From Nostoc foliaceum FACHB-393 (GTDB taxonomy: Bacteria > Cyanobacteriota > Cyanobacteriia > Cyanobacteriales > Nostocaceae), in the NCBI RefSeq assembly GCF_014698505.1, contig NZ_JACJTD010000004.1:186001-250000 (forward strand): a stretch of 64,000 nt of DNA, written 5' to 3'. Every line of letters starts with the position of its first letter. Position 1 is the first letter of the stretch. The translations under genes and the position numbers were made by a program. Positions 45,437 through 55,629 of the stretch are shown here, in pieces. The notes beneath the pieces are model-generated. The model had not been told where the DNA came from. It was given only the letters and a program-made list of their open reading frames with translations, and did no database searches.

Positions 45437-46514
45437 ATTTCTGCTAGAAGCAAAAGCAAAGAAAAAGATACCCTACAGACGCGATAAATAATTGGGCTTG
45501 TGGAGATGGTGATTACTTTTCCTTAATGATGAAAAACAATTATTCAGCGATCTTAAACCGAGTGAAAATTTTTCCAATAAAAAATAGGACATTGCCACTG
45601 ATAAAAGTAGAAAACATCTATGCAGATGTCCTGATGTTTATAGCCACCGACTCGATTTTTATTTAATTCTCAGAACAATTGAACAGACGCGAACTACTTA
45701 TCGTATCTGTTATTTCACATCTTGACAACGGCGGTAATAGGGTGAGAATAACTTTTTTGGTATTTCTTATCCCTATATCTAAAGAATTATTCTGATCGAG
45801 ATATAGCAAGACTAGCTCTGGCAAATTAGTATAGCAAATAAGCGCACTTTACAGGCATATTGGAATAAACTCTGAAAATAAAACAAGAGGATTTTTATAT
45901 ATGACAATCGGCTATATATTTCTACCCCTAAAAGATAGATTCAAAAACAGGAATTTCTCTATTACGGGATTAACTTTTCTCAATTCAACTCGAGTTAAAT
46001 ATATTAAGTTTTTTAAAGTTTACATCCGACGAAAATTACTTAATTTTCGCAAATGCTTTAGTAGAAAAAGTTGAACCTACATCAAAATGGAATAGTTTTC
46101 TTGGCTTTGTAAAGTTCAATAAACGGGGATCATATTTGCGATAATGCAGGTTAAACTAAAATAATGTAAAAGGAAATGCAAATTTCCCAGTTTGATAAAA
46201 TCATGTTCTACTAGTTCTAGTTAAAAGCTGTTTTTAGCCCACACACTTCCAAATGTAGTTTCAGGTATGTGATTTTTTGACGTAGTGTAGTGCTTGTAGT
46301 TTTGCTTTAAAAACAAAATATTTAAATTAGGGCAATTAATAGCACTAATTTAAATCAGGTCACATTAGAAAACATTTGAGAGGAATAAAAATTTCCAAAA
46401 CCAGCATTAGTGCTAGGTTATGCCTGAAGTTTTCAGACATAGCTCATATTGTGATAAATTTGCACATTTATATTCTACTGACTTTTTGAAATTTAAATAC
46501 ATTGTGAAAAATAG
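45437..46514. other. Long AT-rich intergenic region between inositol oxygenase and sugar-binding protein genes
   Basis: This 1.1 kb stretch holds a possible small frame (45901-46074) and a perfect short palindrome CGAAAATTA-CT-TAATTTTCG (46029-46048). A single TTTGCACATTT near 46459 resembles half of the LacI operator. The promoter of the transporter genes should be near its right end; no clear boxes are visible. Confidence 0.45.
45901..46074 (+). CDS. Possible small basic protein (57 residues)
   Basis: ATG at 45901 is preceded by AAGAGG 10 bases upstream. The frame encodes MTIGYIFLPLKDRFKNRNFS and a Lys/Arg-rich remainder ending CFSRKS. No family recognised; base composition is like the AT-rich surroundings, so it may be accidental. 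Confidence 0.2.
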   Translation: MTIGYIFLPLKDRFKNRNFSITGLTFLNSTRVKYIKFFKVYIRRKLLNFRKCFSRKS

Positions 46515-47528
46515 ATGAATATGAAGAGAATTTCGCTCATAGTTGGCATACTAGGTTTCGCTGTTATTGGTTGCACAAATAGCGCTCAAAATGACAACAC
46601 AGCTACTAATACTGGTACTAACATTGCTACCAATACTAGTTTAGAGAGTCAAACTAATGCTCCAAATAAAAAATTGCAAACAATCGGTATTGCCTTGGGT
46701 GACTTGGGCAACCCTTTTTATAATGCAGTGCAGAAAGGGGCTGAAATAGAAGCTAATAAAATTGGAGGTAATATCAGAGTTAATGCGGTTTCCAGTGCCT
46801 TTGATCTGAACCAACAAACCAACCAAATCGAAAATTTCACTGCTGCGAATACTGACCTAATTATCCTTAGCGCTGTTGACAAAAAAGGAGTTAAACCGGT
46901 AATTGACCAAGCAAGGCTTGCAGGTAGAGTTGTCATTGCAGTAGATTCAGCCGTTGATGCAGATGTGGATGCAATGATTAGCTCTAACAATACCCAAGCT
47001 GGTGAGGTTGCTTGCCAATATATTGCCGATCGCCTCAAAGGTCAAGGTAGTGTGGTCATCCTCAACGGTACCCCAATGGACTCAATCAATCAGCGAGTGA
47101 GTGGCTGCGAGAAGTCATTGTCCAAATATCCTAATATCAAACTCATCTCTAAAAACCAAAACGCCGAAGGGACTAGGGATGGAGGACTGAGAGTCATGAG
47201 CGATTTGCTTACCACCTTTCCCAAAATTGATGCCGTTTTTGCCACGAACGATCAAAGTGGTGTTGGTGCAGATTTAGCAGCTAGACAAGCAAGACGCAAT
47301 GAATTTTTTATTGTTGGGGTTGACGGATCGCCAGATGCAACCCAAGCAATGGAAGACAAAGATGGTGTATTTGCTGCAACTGCTGCTCAAAATCCCGCAG
47401 GGATGGCGCAAAAAGCAGTTCAAGTTGGAAATGATATCATCGAGGGCAAAAAACCTGAGTCATCTGAGATTCTGATTCCAGTCAAGTTGGTTACCAGAGA
47501 TAACCTTAGCAGCTACAAAGGCTGGTAA
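46515..47528 (+). CDS. Sugar ABC transporter substrate-binding lipoprotein, copy 1
   Basis: A 337-residue RbsB-like (periplasmic binding protein type 4) protein. The N-terminus has a lipobox (FAVIGC, Cys near 20) followed by an Asn/Thr-rich linker. The mature domain shows IGIALGDLGNPFYNAVQKGAE, DLIILSAVDKKGV, RVVIAVDSAVDADVDAMISSNN and VGVDGSPDATQAM. It would capture a sugar or polyol, possibly inositol, and deliver it to the RbsA/RbsC-like pair downstream. It is tandemly duplicated (next gene). Confidence 0.9.
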   Translation: MNMKRISLIVGILGFAVIGCTNSAQNDNTATNTGTNIATNTSLESQTNAPNKKLQTIGIALGDLGNPFYNAVQKGAEIEANKIGGNIRVNAVSSAFDLNQQTNQIENFTAANTDLIILSAVDKKGVKPVIDQARLAGRVVIAVDSAVDADVDAMISSNNTQAGEVACQYIADRLKGQGSVVILNGTPMDSINQRVSGCEKSLSKYPNIKLISKNQNAEGTRDGGLRVMSDLLTTFPKIDAVFATNDQSGVGADLAARQARRNEFFIVGVDGSPDATQAMEDKDGVFAATAAQNPAGMAQKAVQVGNDIIEGKKPESSEILIPVKLVTRDNLSSYKGW

Positions 47529-47662
47529 TTTTTAATTCGTAATTCGTAATTACAACACACAGAAAAAGGATTGAGATAGGAGGGTTAGAATATTTCGCCC
47601 TGTTTTTAAATAACATATTGGTTCCAAATTTAGTTTAAGTAAGAATGACTTCTAGGAGATAT

Positions 47663-48715
47663 ATGAATGTGAAAAAGATTGCGTTCACCTCTGGTGTTAC
47701 GCTTCGCGTAATCGCAGCTAGCATATTCGGTATCATCAGTGGTAGTCTTGTCGGCTGTACAAATGGTTCTCCCGATGGCAACACTGCTACTAACACTGAT
47801 ATTAAACCTGCTACCAATACTAGTGCAGAAACTAAAACCGCCACTGGGAATACAAAATTGCGATCGGTTGGCTTCACCGTTGGCGATCTAAGTAACCCTT
47901 TCTTCGTCGTTATGGGACAAGCAGTTGAGGCAGAAGCGAAAAGAATTGGCGGAAAAGATGTCAATGTTAGTACAGCTTCCAGTGCTTATGACCTTAACCA
48001 ACAAGCCAATCAAATTGAAAATTTGACTGCCGCAAATACTGACATCATTATTTTGAATGCTGCTGATAAAAGTGGAATTAGACCAATAGTTGAAAAAGCC
48101 AAACTTGCAGGTAGAATTGTGATTGCCGTAGACACAGGTGCTGAGGGAGGTGTGGATGCCACCATCACCACTAATAATGTCCAAGCTGGAGAAGTTAGTT
48201 GCAAATATATTGCTGATCGCCTCAAAGGTAAAGGCAATGTAGTAATAGTTAATGGGCCGCCAGTGGACTCGGTAGTTCAGCGAGTTAGTGGCTGCGAGAA
48301 TGTATTATCCAAATATCCCGATATCAAAATCCTCTCTAAAAACCAGAATGCAGGGGGTAGCCGGGATGGAGGACTTAGAGTTATGACTGATTTACTTACA
48401 ACCTTTCCGAAGATTGATGCGGTTTTTGCCATTAACGATCCGAGTGGAATTGGCGCAGAACTAGCAGCAAAGCAAGCACAACGTCAAGATTTCTTTATTG
48501 TTGGGGTTGATGGTGCGCCAGAAGCAATCACTGCGATCGCAGCTAAAGATAGTTTATATGCTGCAACTGCTACTCAAAATCCACGAGGAATGGCCCAAAA
48601 AGCAGTTCAGGTTGGCAACGACATCTTAAATGGTAAAAAGCCTAGTAACCCTACTATTCTGATTCCAGTTAAGTTGATCACAAAAGATAATGTAGGCACA
48701 GAAAAAGGCTGGTAA
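47663..48715 (+). CDS. Sugar ABC transporter substrate-binding lipoprotein, copy 2
   Basis: A 350-residue paralogue of the preceding gene, highly similar throughout (DLSNPFFVVMGQAVEAEAKR, DIIILNAADKSGIRP, VGVDGAPEAITAIAAKD). Lipobox SLVGC near residue 31. ATG 47663 is chosen for AGGAG 4 bases upstream; a frame from 47645 adds six residues. The two copies differ around the ligand pocket (for example DSAVDADVDAMISS versus DTGAEGGVDATITT), so they may bind different sugars. Confidence 0.9.
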   Translation: MNVKKIAFTSGVTLRVIAASIFGIISGSLVGCTNGSPDGNTATNTDIKPATNTSAETKTATGNTKLRSVGFTVGDLSNPFFVVMGQAVEAEAKRIGGKDVNVSTASSAYDLNQQANQIENLTAANTDIIILNAADKSGIRPIVEKAKLAGRIVIAVDTGAEGGVDATITTNNVQAGEVSCKYIADRLKGKGNVVIVNGPPVDSVVQRVSGCENVLSKYPDIKILSKNQNAGGSRDGGLRVMTDLLTTFPKIDAVFAINDPSGIGAELAAKQAQRQDFFIVGVDGAPEAITAIAAKDSLYAATATQNPRGMAQKAVQVGNDILNGKKPSNPTILIPVKLITKDNVGTEKGW

Positions 48716-48990
48716 ATAATAATAATTGTAAATTTGCAATTAAAAGTTATTTCTAATCTGAGTTGAGTCTTTTGGTGCATTGACAGACTTTTTGTATATA
48801 CCCATGATGTATATATATGCATCTGCGGAAAGTTCTAAATCTTGAAACACGATGATGAGAACTTTCCAAGATAATGGTCGGTTTTAAAACATGATTTTGT
48901 GATGATTTTAATTTCACATTAGGTGTGAGTTTATGGATTAATTTCTAACTCACAATTGCGAATTTTAAATTCTTTTTACAGGTTCTGCTC
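48716..48990. other. Intergenic spacer with a 10-base inverted repeat before the ABC ATPase gene
   Basis: GGAAAGTTCT (48827-48836) and AGAACTTTCC (48858-48867) form a perfect stem with a 21-base loop. No T-run follows. It could stabilise or process the mRNA so that binding proteins are made in excess over the membrane parts, or be a regulator site. Confidence 0.5.
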
Positions 48991-50547
48991 ATGACAAAAA
49001 CTATTGAAACCTCATTTCCTGATGCACCAACCACCGCCCCTGTATTAGAAATGCAAGGGATTACGAAACGATTTCATGGTGTATCTGCACTCCAAAATGT
49101 CAATCTCACGATTTATCCAGGAGAAGTTCACGCCCTCATGGGTGAAAACGGAGCAGGTAAAAGCACATTGATGAAGATCCTAGCTGGGGCTTACATTGCC
49201 GATGAAGGAGAAATTCGCATCAATGGTCAACCCCTGAAAATTACCGATCCGGCGACAGCACGCAAATCGGGTATTAATCTCATTTATCAAGAACTGAATG
49301 TTGCACCTAATTTAACCGTTACCGAAAATATGTTTATGGGTAGCGAGTTGCAGCGAGGTCAGTTTTTAGACCGCAAAGCAATGCAACTGGAAGCAGAGCA
49401 AGTGCTGGAAAGCCTGGGAGCCAATTTTACAGCGCAGACTATAGTTGGTACCTTATCGATCGCAGAACAGCAGCAAGTGGAAATTGCCAGGGCGCTGAAA
49501 GATAAAAGCCGCGTTTTGGTAATGGATGAGCCAACAGCAGCACTGTCTGACCGCGAGAGTGAGCATTTATTTAAGGTAATTCGCAAATTGCGGAGTGATG
49601 GCATTGCCATTATTTACATCAGCCATCGTATGGAAGAAATCTATGCCCTAGCTGACCGGATTAGCGTACTGCGCGATGGTCAATATATTGGCAGTCTCAC
49701 ACGCAGTGAAATTTCCCCACAGCGATTGGTGCAGATGATGGTTGGTCGCTCCATGCAAGACTTTTACGAACATAAACGGCAAACGAACCCTGGCCCAGTC
49801 GTGCTGGAAGTCAGAAATATGAGTGACGCCCGCAAGAAAGTTGAGCCAACTAGTTTTCAAATTCGCGCTGGAGAAATTGTTGGTTTAGCGGGGCTGGTTG
49901 GTGCAGGACGCACAGAACTATCCCGGCTGATTTTTGGTGCAGACCGCAAAGCCAGTGGTGAAGTATTCCTCAATGGCAAAAAACTGGAAATTAATACGCC
50001 CAGTGATGCGATCGCTGCGGGAATTGGCTACGTCCCAGAAGACCGCAAAGATCAAGGTTTATTTTTGGAGATGAGCGCCCGCAAGAATATTGCCATCAAC
50101 ACACTCAAGCAGGATGCAAAGGCTGGAATTGTTAACTGGAGTTCAGTTAATCGGCTGTCAACAGACGCGGTGGAAAACTTTAATATCCGCCTAGCCAATT
50201 TGGAAATTAGAGCGCTCGATCTTTCTGGTGGTAATCAGCAAAAGCTACTGCTAGCGCGTTGGTTAGCCATTAAACCGAGAGTCCTGATGTTAGATGAGCC
50301 GACACGCGGCGTAGATATCGGTGCCAAAAGCGAAATTTACCGAATTATGAGCGAATTGGCAGCACAAGGTGTTGCTATTTTAATGGTTTCCAGCGAACTA
50401 GCGGAAATTGTCGGCATGAGCGATCGCGTCTTGGTGATGCGAGAAGGACAACTGGTAGGCGAACTGGACGGCAGTCTTGGTAAAGAAATCACCCAAGAAA
50501 AGATTATGCACTATGCAACTGGAGCATCGGAGGTATTAGAATCATGA
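48991..50547 (+). CDS. Sugar ABC transporter ATP-binding protein (RbsA-like)
   Basis: A 518-residue tandem ATPase of the CUT2 class. The first domain has Walker [15 protein letters not shown], signature [15 protein letters not shown] and Walker [14 protein letters not shown]; the second has [28 protein letters not shown] and [12 protein letters not shown]. The degenerate second P-loop is normal for this class. Its stop overlaps the permease start (ATGA), so the two are coupled. Confidence 0.94.
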   Translation: MTKTIETSFPDAPTTAPVLEMQGITKRFHGVSALQNVNLTIYPGEVHALMGENGAGKSTLMKILAGAYIADEGEIRINGQPLKITDPATARKSGINLIYQELNVAPNLTVTENMFMGSELQRGQFLDRKAMQLEAEQVLESLGANFTAQTIVGTLSIAEQQQVEIARALKDKSRVLVMDEPTAALSDRESEHLFKVIRKLRSDGIAIIYISHRMEEIYALADRISVLRDGQYIGSLTRSEISPQRLVQMMVGRSMQDFYEHKRQTNPGPVVLEVRNMSDARKKVEPTSFQIRAGEIVGLAGLVGAGRTELSRLIFGADRKASGEVFLNGKKLEINTPSDAIAAGIGYVPEDRKDQGLFLEMSARKNIAINTLKQDAKAGIVNWSSVNRLSTDAVENFNIRLANLEIRALDLSGGNQQKLLLARWLAIKPRVLMLDEPTRGVDIGAKSEIYRIMSELAAQGVAILMVSSELAEIVGMSDRVLVMREGQLVGELDGSLGKEITQEKIMHYATGASEVLES

Positions 50548-51542
50548 GTCAGACAGTCAGACCGCCTGCCAATAAATTAGGCAAAAATCCCGTATCCCGG
50601 AACCGCAAATCAATTAGCACTCTGCTGGAAGTTGCGGGTATTCTGCCAATCTTAGTAATTATCTGCATCTTATTTGCATTCCTTTCTCCCAACTTCCTCA
50701 CAGGCGGTAACATCATTAATATCTTGCGTCAGGCATCAATCAATATTGTGCTGGCGACAGGAATGACCTTTGTGATTCTCACCGGAGGTATTGACCTTTC
50801 TGTTGGGTCAATATTAGCTGTTTCTGCCGTAGTTGCGTTGCTGGTATCGCTACTGCCGGCTTTAAGTTGGGCGGCCGTGCCTGCTGCGTTGCTAGCAGGA
50901 TTGCTTTTAGGCTTACTCAACGGCGCTCTCATCACCTTTCTAGATGTGCCACCTTTTATTGTCACGTTGGGTTCACTTACAGCCTTGCGAGGTGTTGCCT
51001 TCTTGATTGCCAGGGGAACAACGCTGATTAACCGTGACATAAATTTTGCTTGGGTGGGTAATACCTATGTCGGCCCTCTTCCGTGGCTAGTGATAATTGC
51101 ACTACTGGCTGTAATTGCTAGCTGGTTTGTGCTGCGGCAAACTGTTTTGGGAGTGCAGATATATGCTGTCGGTGGTAACGAGCGGGCAGCCAGATTAACT
51201 GGAATTAAAGTTAATCGGGTGTTGCTATTCGTCTATGGTATTAGTGGATTACTGGCAGGTTTAGCAGGAATCATGAGTGCCAGCCGTCTTTATAGTGCTA
51301 GTGGCATCTTAGGTCAGGGTTATGAATTAGATGCGATCGCTGCTGTTATTCTAGGTGGAACCAGCTTTACCGGCGGTATTGGTACAATTGGCGGCACACT
51401 TCTAGGTGCATTGATCATTGCTATTCTCAACAACGGTTTAACCTTGTTGAACCTATCTTACTTCTGGCAACTAGTTGTCAAAGGACTAGTAATTATTTTA
51501 GCAGTAATGATTGACCGACTCCGCAGACGTTCCAGACGATAA
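50544..51542 (+). CDS. Sugar ABC transporter permease (RbsC-like)
   Basis: A 332-residue inner-membrane protein with about eight to ten hydrophobic segments and the CUT2 permease signatures [54 protein letters not shown] and [20 protein letters not shown]. It pairs with the ATPase encoded just upstream and probably imports a pentose, hexose or inositol. Confidence 0.93.
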   Translation: MSQTVRPPANKLGKNPVSRNRKSISTLLEVAGILPILVIICILFAFLSPNFLTGGNIINILRQASINIVLATGMTFVILTGGIDLSVGSILAVSAVVALLVSLLPALSWAAVPAALLAGLLLGLLNGALITFLDVPPFIVTLGSLTALRGVAFLIARGTTLINRDINFAWVGNTYVGPLPWLVIIALLAVIASWFVLRQTVLGVQIYAVGGNERAARLTGIKVNRVLLFVYGISGLLAGLAGIMSASRLYSASGILGQGYELDAIAAVILGGTSFTGGIGTIGGTLLGALIIAILNNGLTLLNLSYFWQLVVKGLVIILAVMIDRLRRRSRR

Positions 51543-51594
51543 AGGGAACTTGGGACTGGGTATTGGGATTCTACGGTGTACACACAAATCTCTT

Positions 51595-51665
51595 GACCTG
51601 CACCTTTGTTACATCGACCTGCACCTTTGTTGCATCAACCTGCACCTTTGTTACATCGACCTGCA
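51595..51665. repeat. 21-base tandem repeat upstream of the MFS transporter gene
   Basis: Three full copies of GACCTGCACCTTTGTTACATC (one or two changes per copy) at 51595-51615, 51616-51636 and 51637-51657, plus a partial copy. The 21-base period equals two DNA turns. It sits between the permease gene and the MFS gene. Confidence 0.85.
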
Positions 51666-51808
51666 AAAATTAACCTGCCCTATGTTAAGCAGTAACTTTA
51701 AAAGACTTGTGTATACACGGCAGGTATTGGGGACTGAGGGGTGCAGAGAGCCAAATGCCCAATGCCCCATGCCCCATGTTCACAATACATAAACTATGTA
51801 CATAAACT

Positions 51809-53209
51809 ATGTCATCTACTACTGTTCGTCGTAAATCCAGCACATTCTATGTAATTTTAATTGCTGGTGCTGCTGCCCTCGGCGGTTTTCTGTTCGGTTT
51901 TGATACTGCTGTAATTAACGGTGCAGTTGGCGCCCTTTCTAAAGCCTTTAACGCCAACAGTGTGCTAACGGGACTTGCCGTGTCACTGGCATTATTGGGG
52001 TCTGCGGTAGGAGCCTTCTATGCAGGGAAAATCGCAGACCGTTATGGTCGAGTCAAGGCAATGGTAGCAGCTTCGGTGTTGTTTACCATCAGTGCCATTG
52101 GCTCCGGGATTGCCTTCGGAATCTGGGATTTTATCTTTTGGCGAGTATTGGGTGGCATTGCAGTTGGTGCTGCTAGCGTCATCGCTCCAGCTTACATCGC
52201 GGAATGTTCTCCCACCCATTTGCGAGGAAGATTAGGATCTCTGCAACAATTAGCGATCGTAGTTGGGATTTTTATTGCACTACTATGCGACTACTTTATT
52301 GCTGTGTCAGCAGGTTCAGCCGAGTCGCCGTTTTTGTTTGGTATAGCCGCTTGGCGCTGGATGTTTTGGACAGAAATTCCTCCCGCCGTGCTTTATGGAA
52401 TGTCAGCTTTAATGATTCCCGAATCTCCCCGGTACTTAGTTGCTCAAGGACGAGAACCAGAAGCTGCTAACGTTCTCACCAAGATTTTGGGGGGTGATGT
52501 GCTGGCAAAAATTGAAGAAATTCGGCAGACAGTGCTTCGAGAACGCGAACCCAGATTTTCTGACCTCTTAAGCAGAAATGGTGGACTCCTTCGGATTGTT
52601 TGGATAGGAATAGGCTTATCTGTATTTCAGCAATTCGTTGGCATTAATGTAATCTTCTACTACAGTAGCGTTTTGTGGCGTGCAGTCGGGTTTTCAGAAC
52701 AAAGTTCTCTAACAATCACGGTGATTACAGGAGCCGTAAATATTATTACAACATTGATTGCGATCGCCTTCGTGGATAAATTTGGTCGCAAGCCCTTGCT
52801 CATACTAGGGTCGATTGGCATGACCTTGACCTTGGGGACGATGGCTTCTATTTTTGGTACCGCTCCCCTGGATGCTGCGGGGAACCCCAATCTCACCGGA
52901 AGTGCAGGTACTATAGCTCTCATTGCAGCCAATCTCTATGTATTTTGCTTCGGCTTCTCCTGGGGACCAGTGGTTTGGGTTCTGTTAGGAGAAATGTTTA
53001 ATAACAAAATTCGAGCCGCTGCACTTTCAGTTGCTGCTGCAATGCAATGGATTGCGAATTTCCTCATTTCCACAACATTTCCTCCCATACTGCAATATTT
53101 CGGTCTAGGTTCTGCCTATGGACTTTATACAATTGCAGCGGCTACCTCATTCTTTTTCATTCTCTTTTTTATTAAGGAAACCAAAGGAATTGAGTTAGAA
53201 GACATGTAA
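51809..53209 (+). CDS. MFS sugar/polyol-proton symporter
   Basis: A 466-residue protein with twelve predicted membrane helices and sugar porter signatures: GGFLFGFDTAVINGAV, KIADRYGRVKAM, PAYIAECSPTHLRGRLGSLQQLAI, PESPRYLVAQGR, QQFVGINVIFYYS, FVDKFGRKPLL and the C-terminal PETKG-like IKETKG. It is of the XylE/GalP/GLUT type, which takes glucose, xylose, arabinose or inositol. It follows the ABC transporter genes by about 270 bases on the same strand. Confidence 0.92.
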   Translation: MSSTTVRRKSSTFYVILIAGAAALGGFLFGFDTAVINGAVGALSKAFNANSVLTGLAVSLALLGSAVGAFYAGKIADRYGRVKAMVAASVLFTISAIGSGIAFGIWDFIFWRVLGGIAVGAASVIAPAYIAECSPTHLRGRLGSLQQLAIVVGIFIALLCDYFIAVSAGSAESPFLFGIAAWRWMFWTEIPPAVLYGMSALMIPESPRYLVAQGREPEAANVLTKILGGDVLAKIEEIRQTVLREREPRFSDLLSRNGGLLRIVWIGIGLSVFQQFVGINVIFYYSSVLWRAVGFSEQSSLTITVITGAVNIITTLIAIAFVDKFGRKPLLILGSIGMTLTLGTMASIFGTAPLDAAGNPNLTGSAGTIALIAANLYVFCFGFSWGPVVWVLLGEMFNNKIRAAALSVAAAMQWIANFLISTTFPPILQYFGLGSAYGLYTIAAATSFFFILFFIKETKGIELEDM

Positions 53210-54015
53210 TTCGTAATTTGTATCTCTGTATCCTCTGCGGCAAGCAGCTACGCATCTACGTAAAAAAATGACTTTGATATATACCGATTATCTGTGAGGT
53301 TGCATAGAACAAGAGGCTTATGTCCCTTGTCTCACCAAGCCTGATTTTGTCACAAGTATTATGACAGTTTAAGAGATTTCGTAGTAAGCACTTTAGTCCT
53401 TAGATGAGAGCTATAGCTACCCAATACGAATTTATCAAAATCAATTTGGTTAACCAAATACAAATTCTCGCTTCAGTAAATTACTAAAAAGATATAGGGT
53501 TTCTATTTGATTTTTGAAAAGACACATAGGGTGTGTTAACTACAGTTTAATGCACCATTTATAAGGATTTGGTGCGTTACGACGTTCCATCTAACACACC
53601 CTACAATACCTATTTTTTTCATAAATCAAACCGGATTCCTATAGAAACTATCAATGTGATCTGCTGAACTGTCGACTGATCGCGTAGCGTAAAGCCTTCT
53701 CTACAAGAGGCTTCCCTTCGGGACGCTACGCAAACGCCAAACTTTTAGAGCGATTTTGCGTACCCCTTCGGGGATCTTGCTGCGTGCAGCGTCTCGCAGA
53801 GAGCTGAAGACCACTTAATTTTTAATTCAGTGTTGGCTCTGTACCCATTTATTAATTATGAATTATTCGGTCAAGACGTTGTTTTAATTATACCAAAATC
53901 TAAGCTCATAATATGTAAGTTCAATGCTGATTAGCTTAAAAACTAAAAGCTTTTGTTTGAGTGTAATCTCTTTAGTTACAAAATCATAATTCAACCATTT
54001 ACAACTAATAAATCA
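53210..54015. other. Intergenic region with two dispersed palindromic elements
   Basis: The gap between the MFS and oprB genes holds a MITE-like element (53527-53603) and a CGTAGCG-type repeat (53680-53810, with CGCGTAGCGTAAAGCCTTCT and GACGCTACGCAAACG). No gene is visible. The oprB promoter should lie after 53880. Confidence 0.55.
53527..53603. mobile_element. MITE-like palindromic element with 12-base terminal repeats
   Basis: TAGGGTGTGTTA (53527-53538) and TAACACACCCTA (53592-53603) are perfect inverted ends; the inner part also pairs (AATGCACCA / TGGTGCGTTA). No coding capacity. Elements of this shape are dispersed in cyanobacterial genomes. Confidence 0.6.
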
Positions 54016-55629
54016 ATGCTAAAAATTATTTTTCATAGCTTTTTTATCTTATTTTTGGCAATTCCAACAGTTTGGGCAGCACCTCCAGAAGATGATTCGA
54101 GTGCAGCAGATACTGATAGAAATTTGGAGGGACAAGTCAATTCTGTTTCCCAACTTTCCGATATCAAACCGAGCGATTGGGCATTCCAGGCACTGCAATC
54201 GCTGGTGGAACGCTATGGCTGTATTGCAGGTTATCCTGACGCAACCTATCGCGGTAATCGTGCTTTGAGTCGTTATGAGTTTGCAGCTGGTTTAAATGCC
54301 TGCTTAAATCGGGTGAATGAATTAATTGCTGTGGGTACTAGCGATTTAGTCAAGAAAGAAGATTTGGCAGTGCTGCAAAATTTGCAAACAGAGTTTGCGG
54401 CAGAATTGACAACTCTGCGTGGGCGGGTGGATACCCTAGAAGCACGGACAGCAACGCTGGAGGAGCAGCAATTTTCTACTACTACCAAGTTGAATGCTCA
54501 AATTATTACCGCCATTAGTGATACTTTTGGTAATAGAGTGGGTGGGGAACGCGATGAATCCCGTCTCTTCTTTGCAAACCGGGGTCGTCTCAACTTGGAG
54601 AGTAGCTTCACCGGCAAAGATTTGTTGCGAGTCCGGCTAGAGTTTGGCAACTTTGCGAATTCCAATGGTGCAAGCCAAATTGCCGCAGCCACAGGTACAG
54701 GAATGACACGCCTGAACTTCGACAATGACAGCAACAATACACTTATAATTCCTCACATTCGTTACTACTTCCCGGTTGGTGATTCCCTCTCCTTCGTCGT
54801 TGGCCCCACAGGCATTGGTTACAACGACATCACAAACAACATCACTCCTGCAACCATTGCCGATGATGGTAATGGGATTCCCTCACTATTTGGCAAAAAC
54901 AGTCCCCTCTTCGAGCGGGGTGGTGGTGGTGCAGCCGCTAACTGGAGTATCAGTAAAAACTTGATTCTCACCTTGGGCTATTTAGCAAATAATCCGAATG
55001 TTCCATCAGCGCAAAATGGCTTATTTGATGGCGGTTACAACGCTCTGGCACACCTGGCATATTACGGCAAGCAAGGAGCTATTGGTGTCGCCTACTCTCA
55101 TGGTTATACCCCTGCTGGCACTGTAGATATCAACGCCGGGAGAGGCAGTGCCCTGTCAAATGCTCCCTTTGGAAACAACATTGCTACTTCCAATAGCATT
55201 GTTGGTGTACAGGGATACTATCGCTTTTCCCCAAATTTCCAGGTTCACTCTTGGGGTGGATATGTTTGGGCAAATGCCAAAAACTCTGGTTTCAGTGATA
55301 TTTCTAATGGTAGGGGGGAAACAGATTCTCTCTTTGTGAACAATGGAGATAATGCCAATGCTTGGTTTGGGGCGATTGGTATGTCGTTTCCCGATGTGGG
55401 TGGTAGAGGCAACCTGCCGGGAATTCTCTTTGGGATACCGCCGCGTGTCTCTAACAGTGATGTCCGTCAAGACCGAGATAACGCTTACCATATCGAAGCA
55501 TTCTATCGCTACCGCCTGAATGATAATATCTCAGTGACTCCTGGTTTTTGGGTGATTCTCAACCCGGAAAATGATAGCAGAAATGATACACAGTATGTGG
55601 GTGTGATTCGCACAACCTTTGATTTTTAA
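54016..55629 (+). CDS. OprB-family carbohydrate-selective porin with SLH domain
   Basis: A 537-residue outer-membrane protein: signal peptide (IIFHSFFILFLAIPTVWA), an SLH domain (about 45-100; KPSDWAFQALQSLVERYGCIAGYPD ... LSRYEFAAGLNACLNRV) that anchors to peptidoglycan, a coiled coil (LQTEFAAELTTLRGRVDTLEA) and an OprB beta-barrel ending in the Phe typical of porins (VGVIRTTFDF). It should let sugars through the outer membrane and fits the transporter genes upstream. The ATG at 54016 gives the signal peptide; a TTG at 53953 would mask it. Confidence 0.9.
   Translation: MLKIIFHSFFILFLAIPTVWAAPPEDDSSAADTDRNLEGQVNSVSQLSDIKPSDWAFQALQSLVERYGCIAGYPDATYRGNRALSRYEFAAGLNACLNRVNELIAVGTSDLVKKEDLAVLQNLQTEFAAELTTLRGRVDTLEARTATLEEQQFSTTTKLNAQIITAISDTFGNRVGGERDESRLFFANRGRLNLESSFTGKDLLRVRLEFGNFANSNGASQIAAATGTGMTRLNFDNDSNNTLIIPHIRYYFPVGDSLSFVVGPTGIGYNDITNNITPATIADDGNGIPSLFGKNSPLFERGGGGAAANWSISKNLILTLGYLANNPNVPSAQNGLFDGGYNALAHLAYYGKQGAIGVAYSHGYTPAGTVDINAGRGSALSNAPFGNNIATSNSIVGVQGYYRFSPNFQVHSWGGYVWANAKNSGFSDISNGRGETDSLFVNNGDNANAWFGAIGMSFPDVGGRGNLPGILFGIPPRVSNSDVRQDRDNAYHIEAFYRYRLNDNISVTPGFWVILNPENDSRNDTQYVGVIRTTFDF

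Noticed and set aside
51595..51665. Tandem repeat considered as a CRISPR array
   Set aside because: The copies are head to tail with no spacers, and no cas genes are near.
51511..51792. 93-residue frame with HLCYIDL repeats
   Set aside because: It is only a reading of the 21-base tandem repeat and overlaps the permease gene end.
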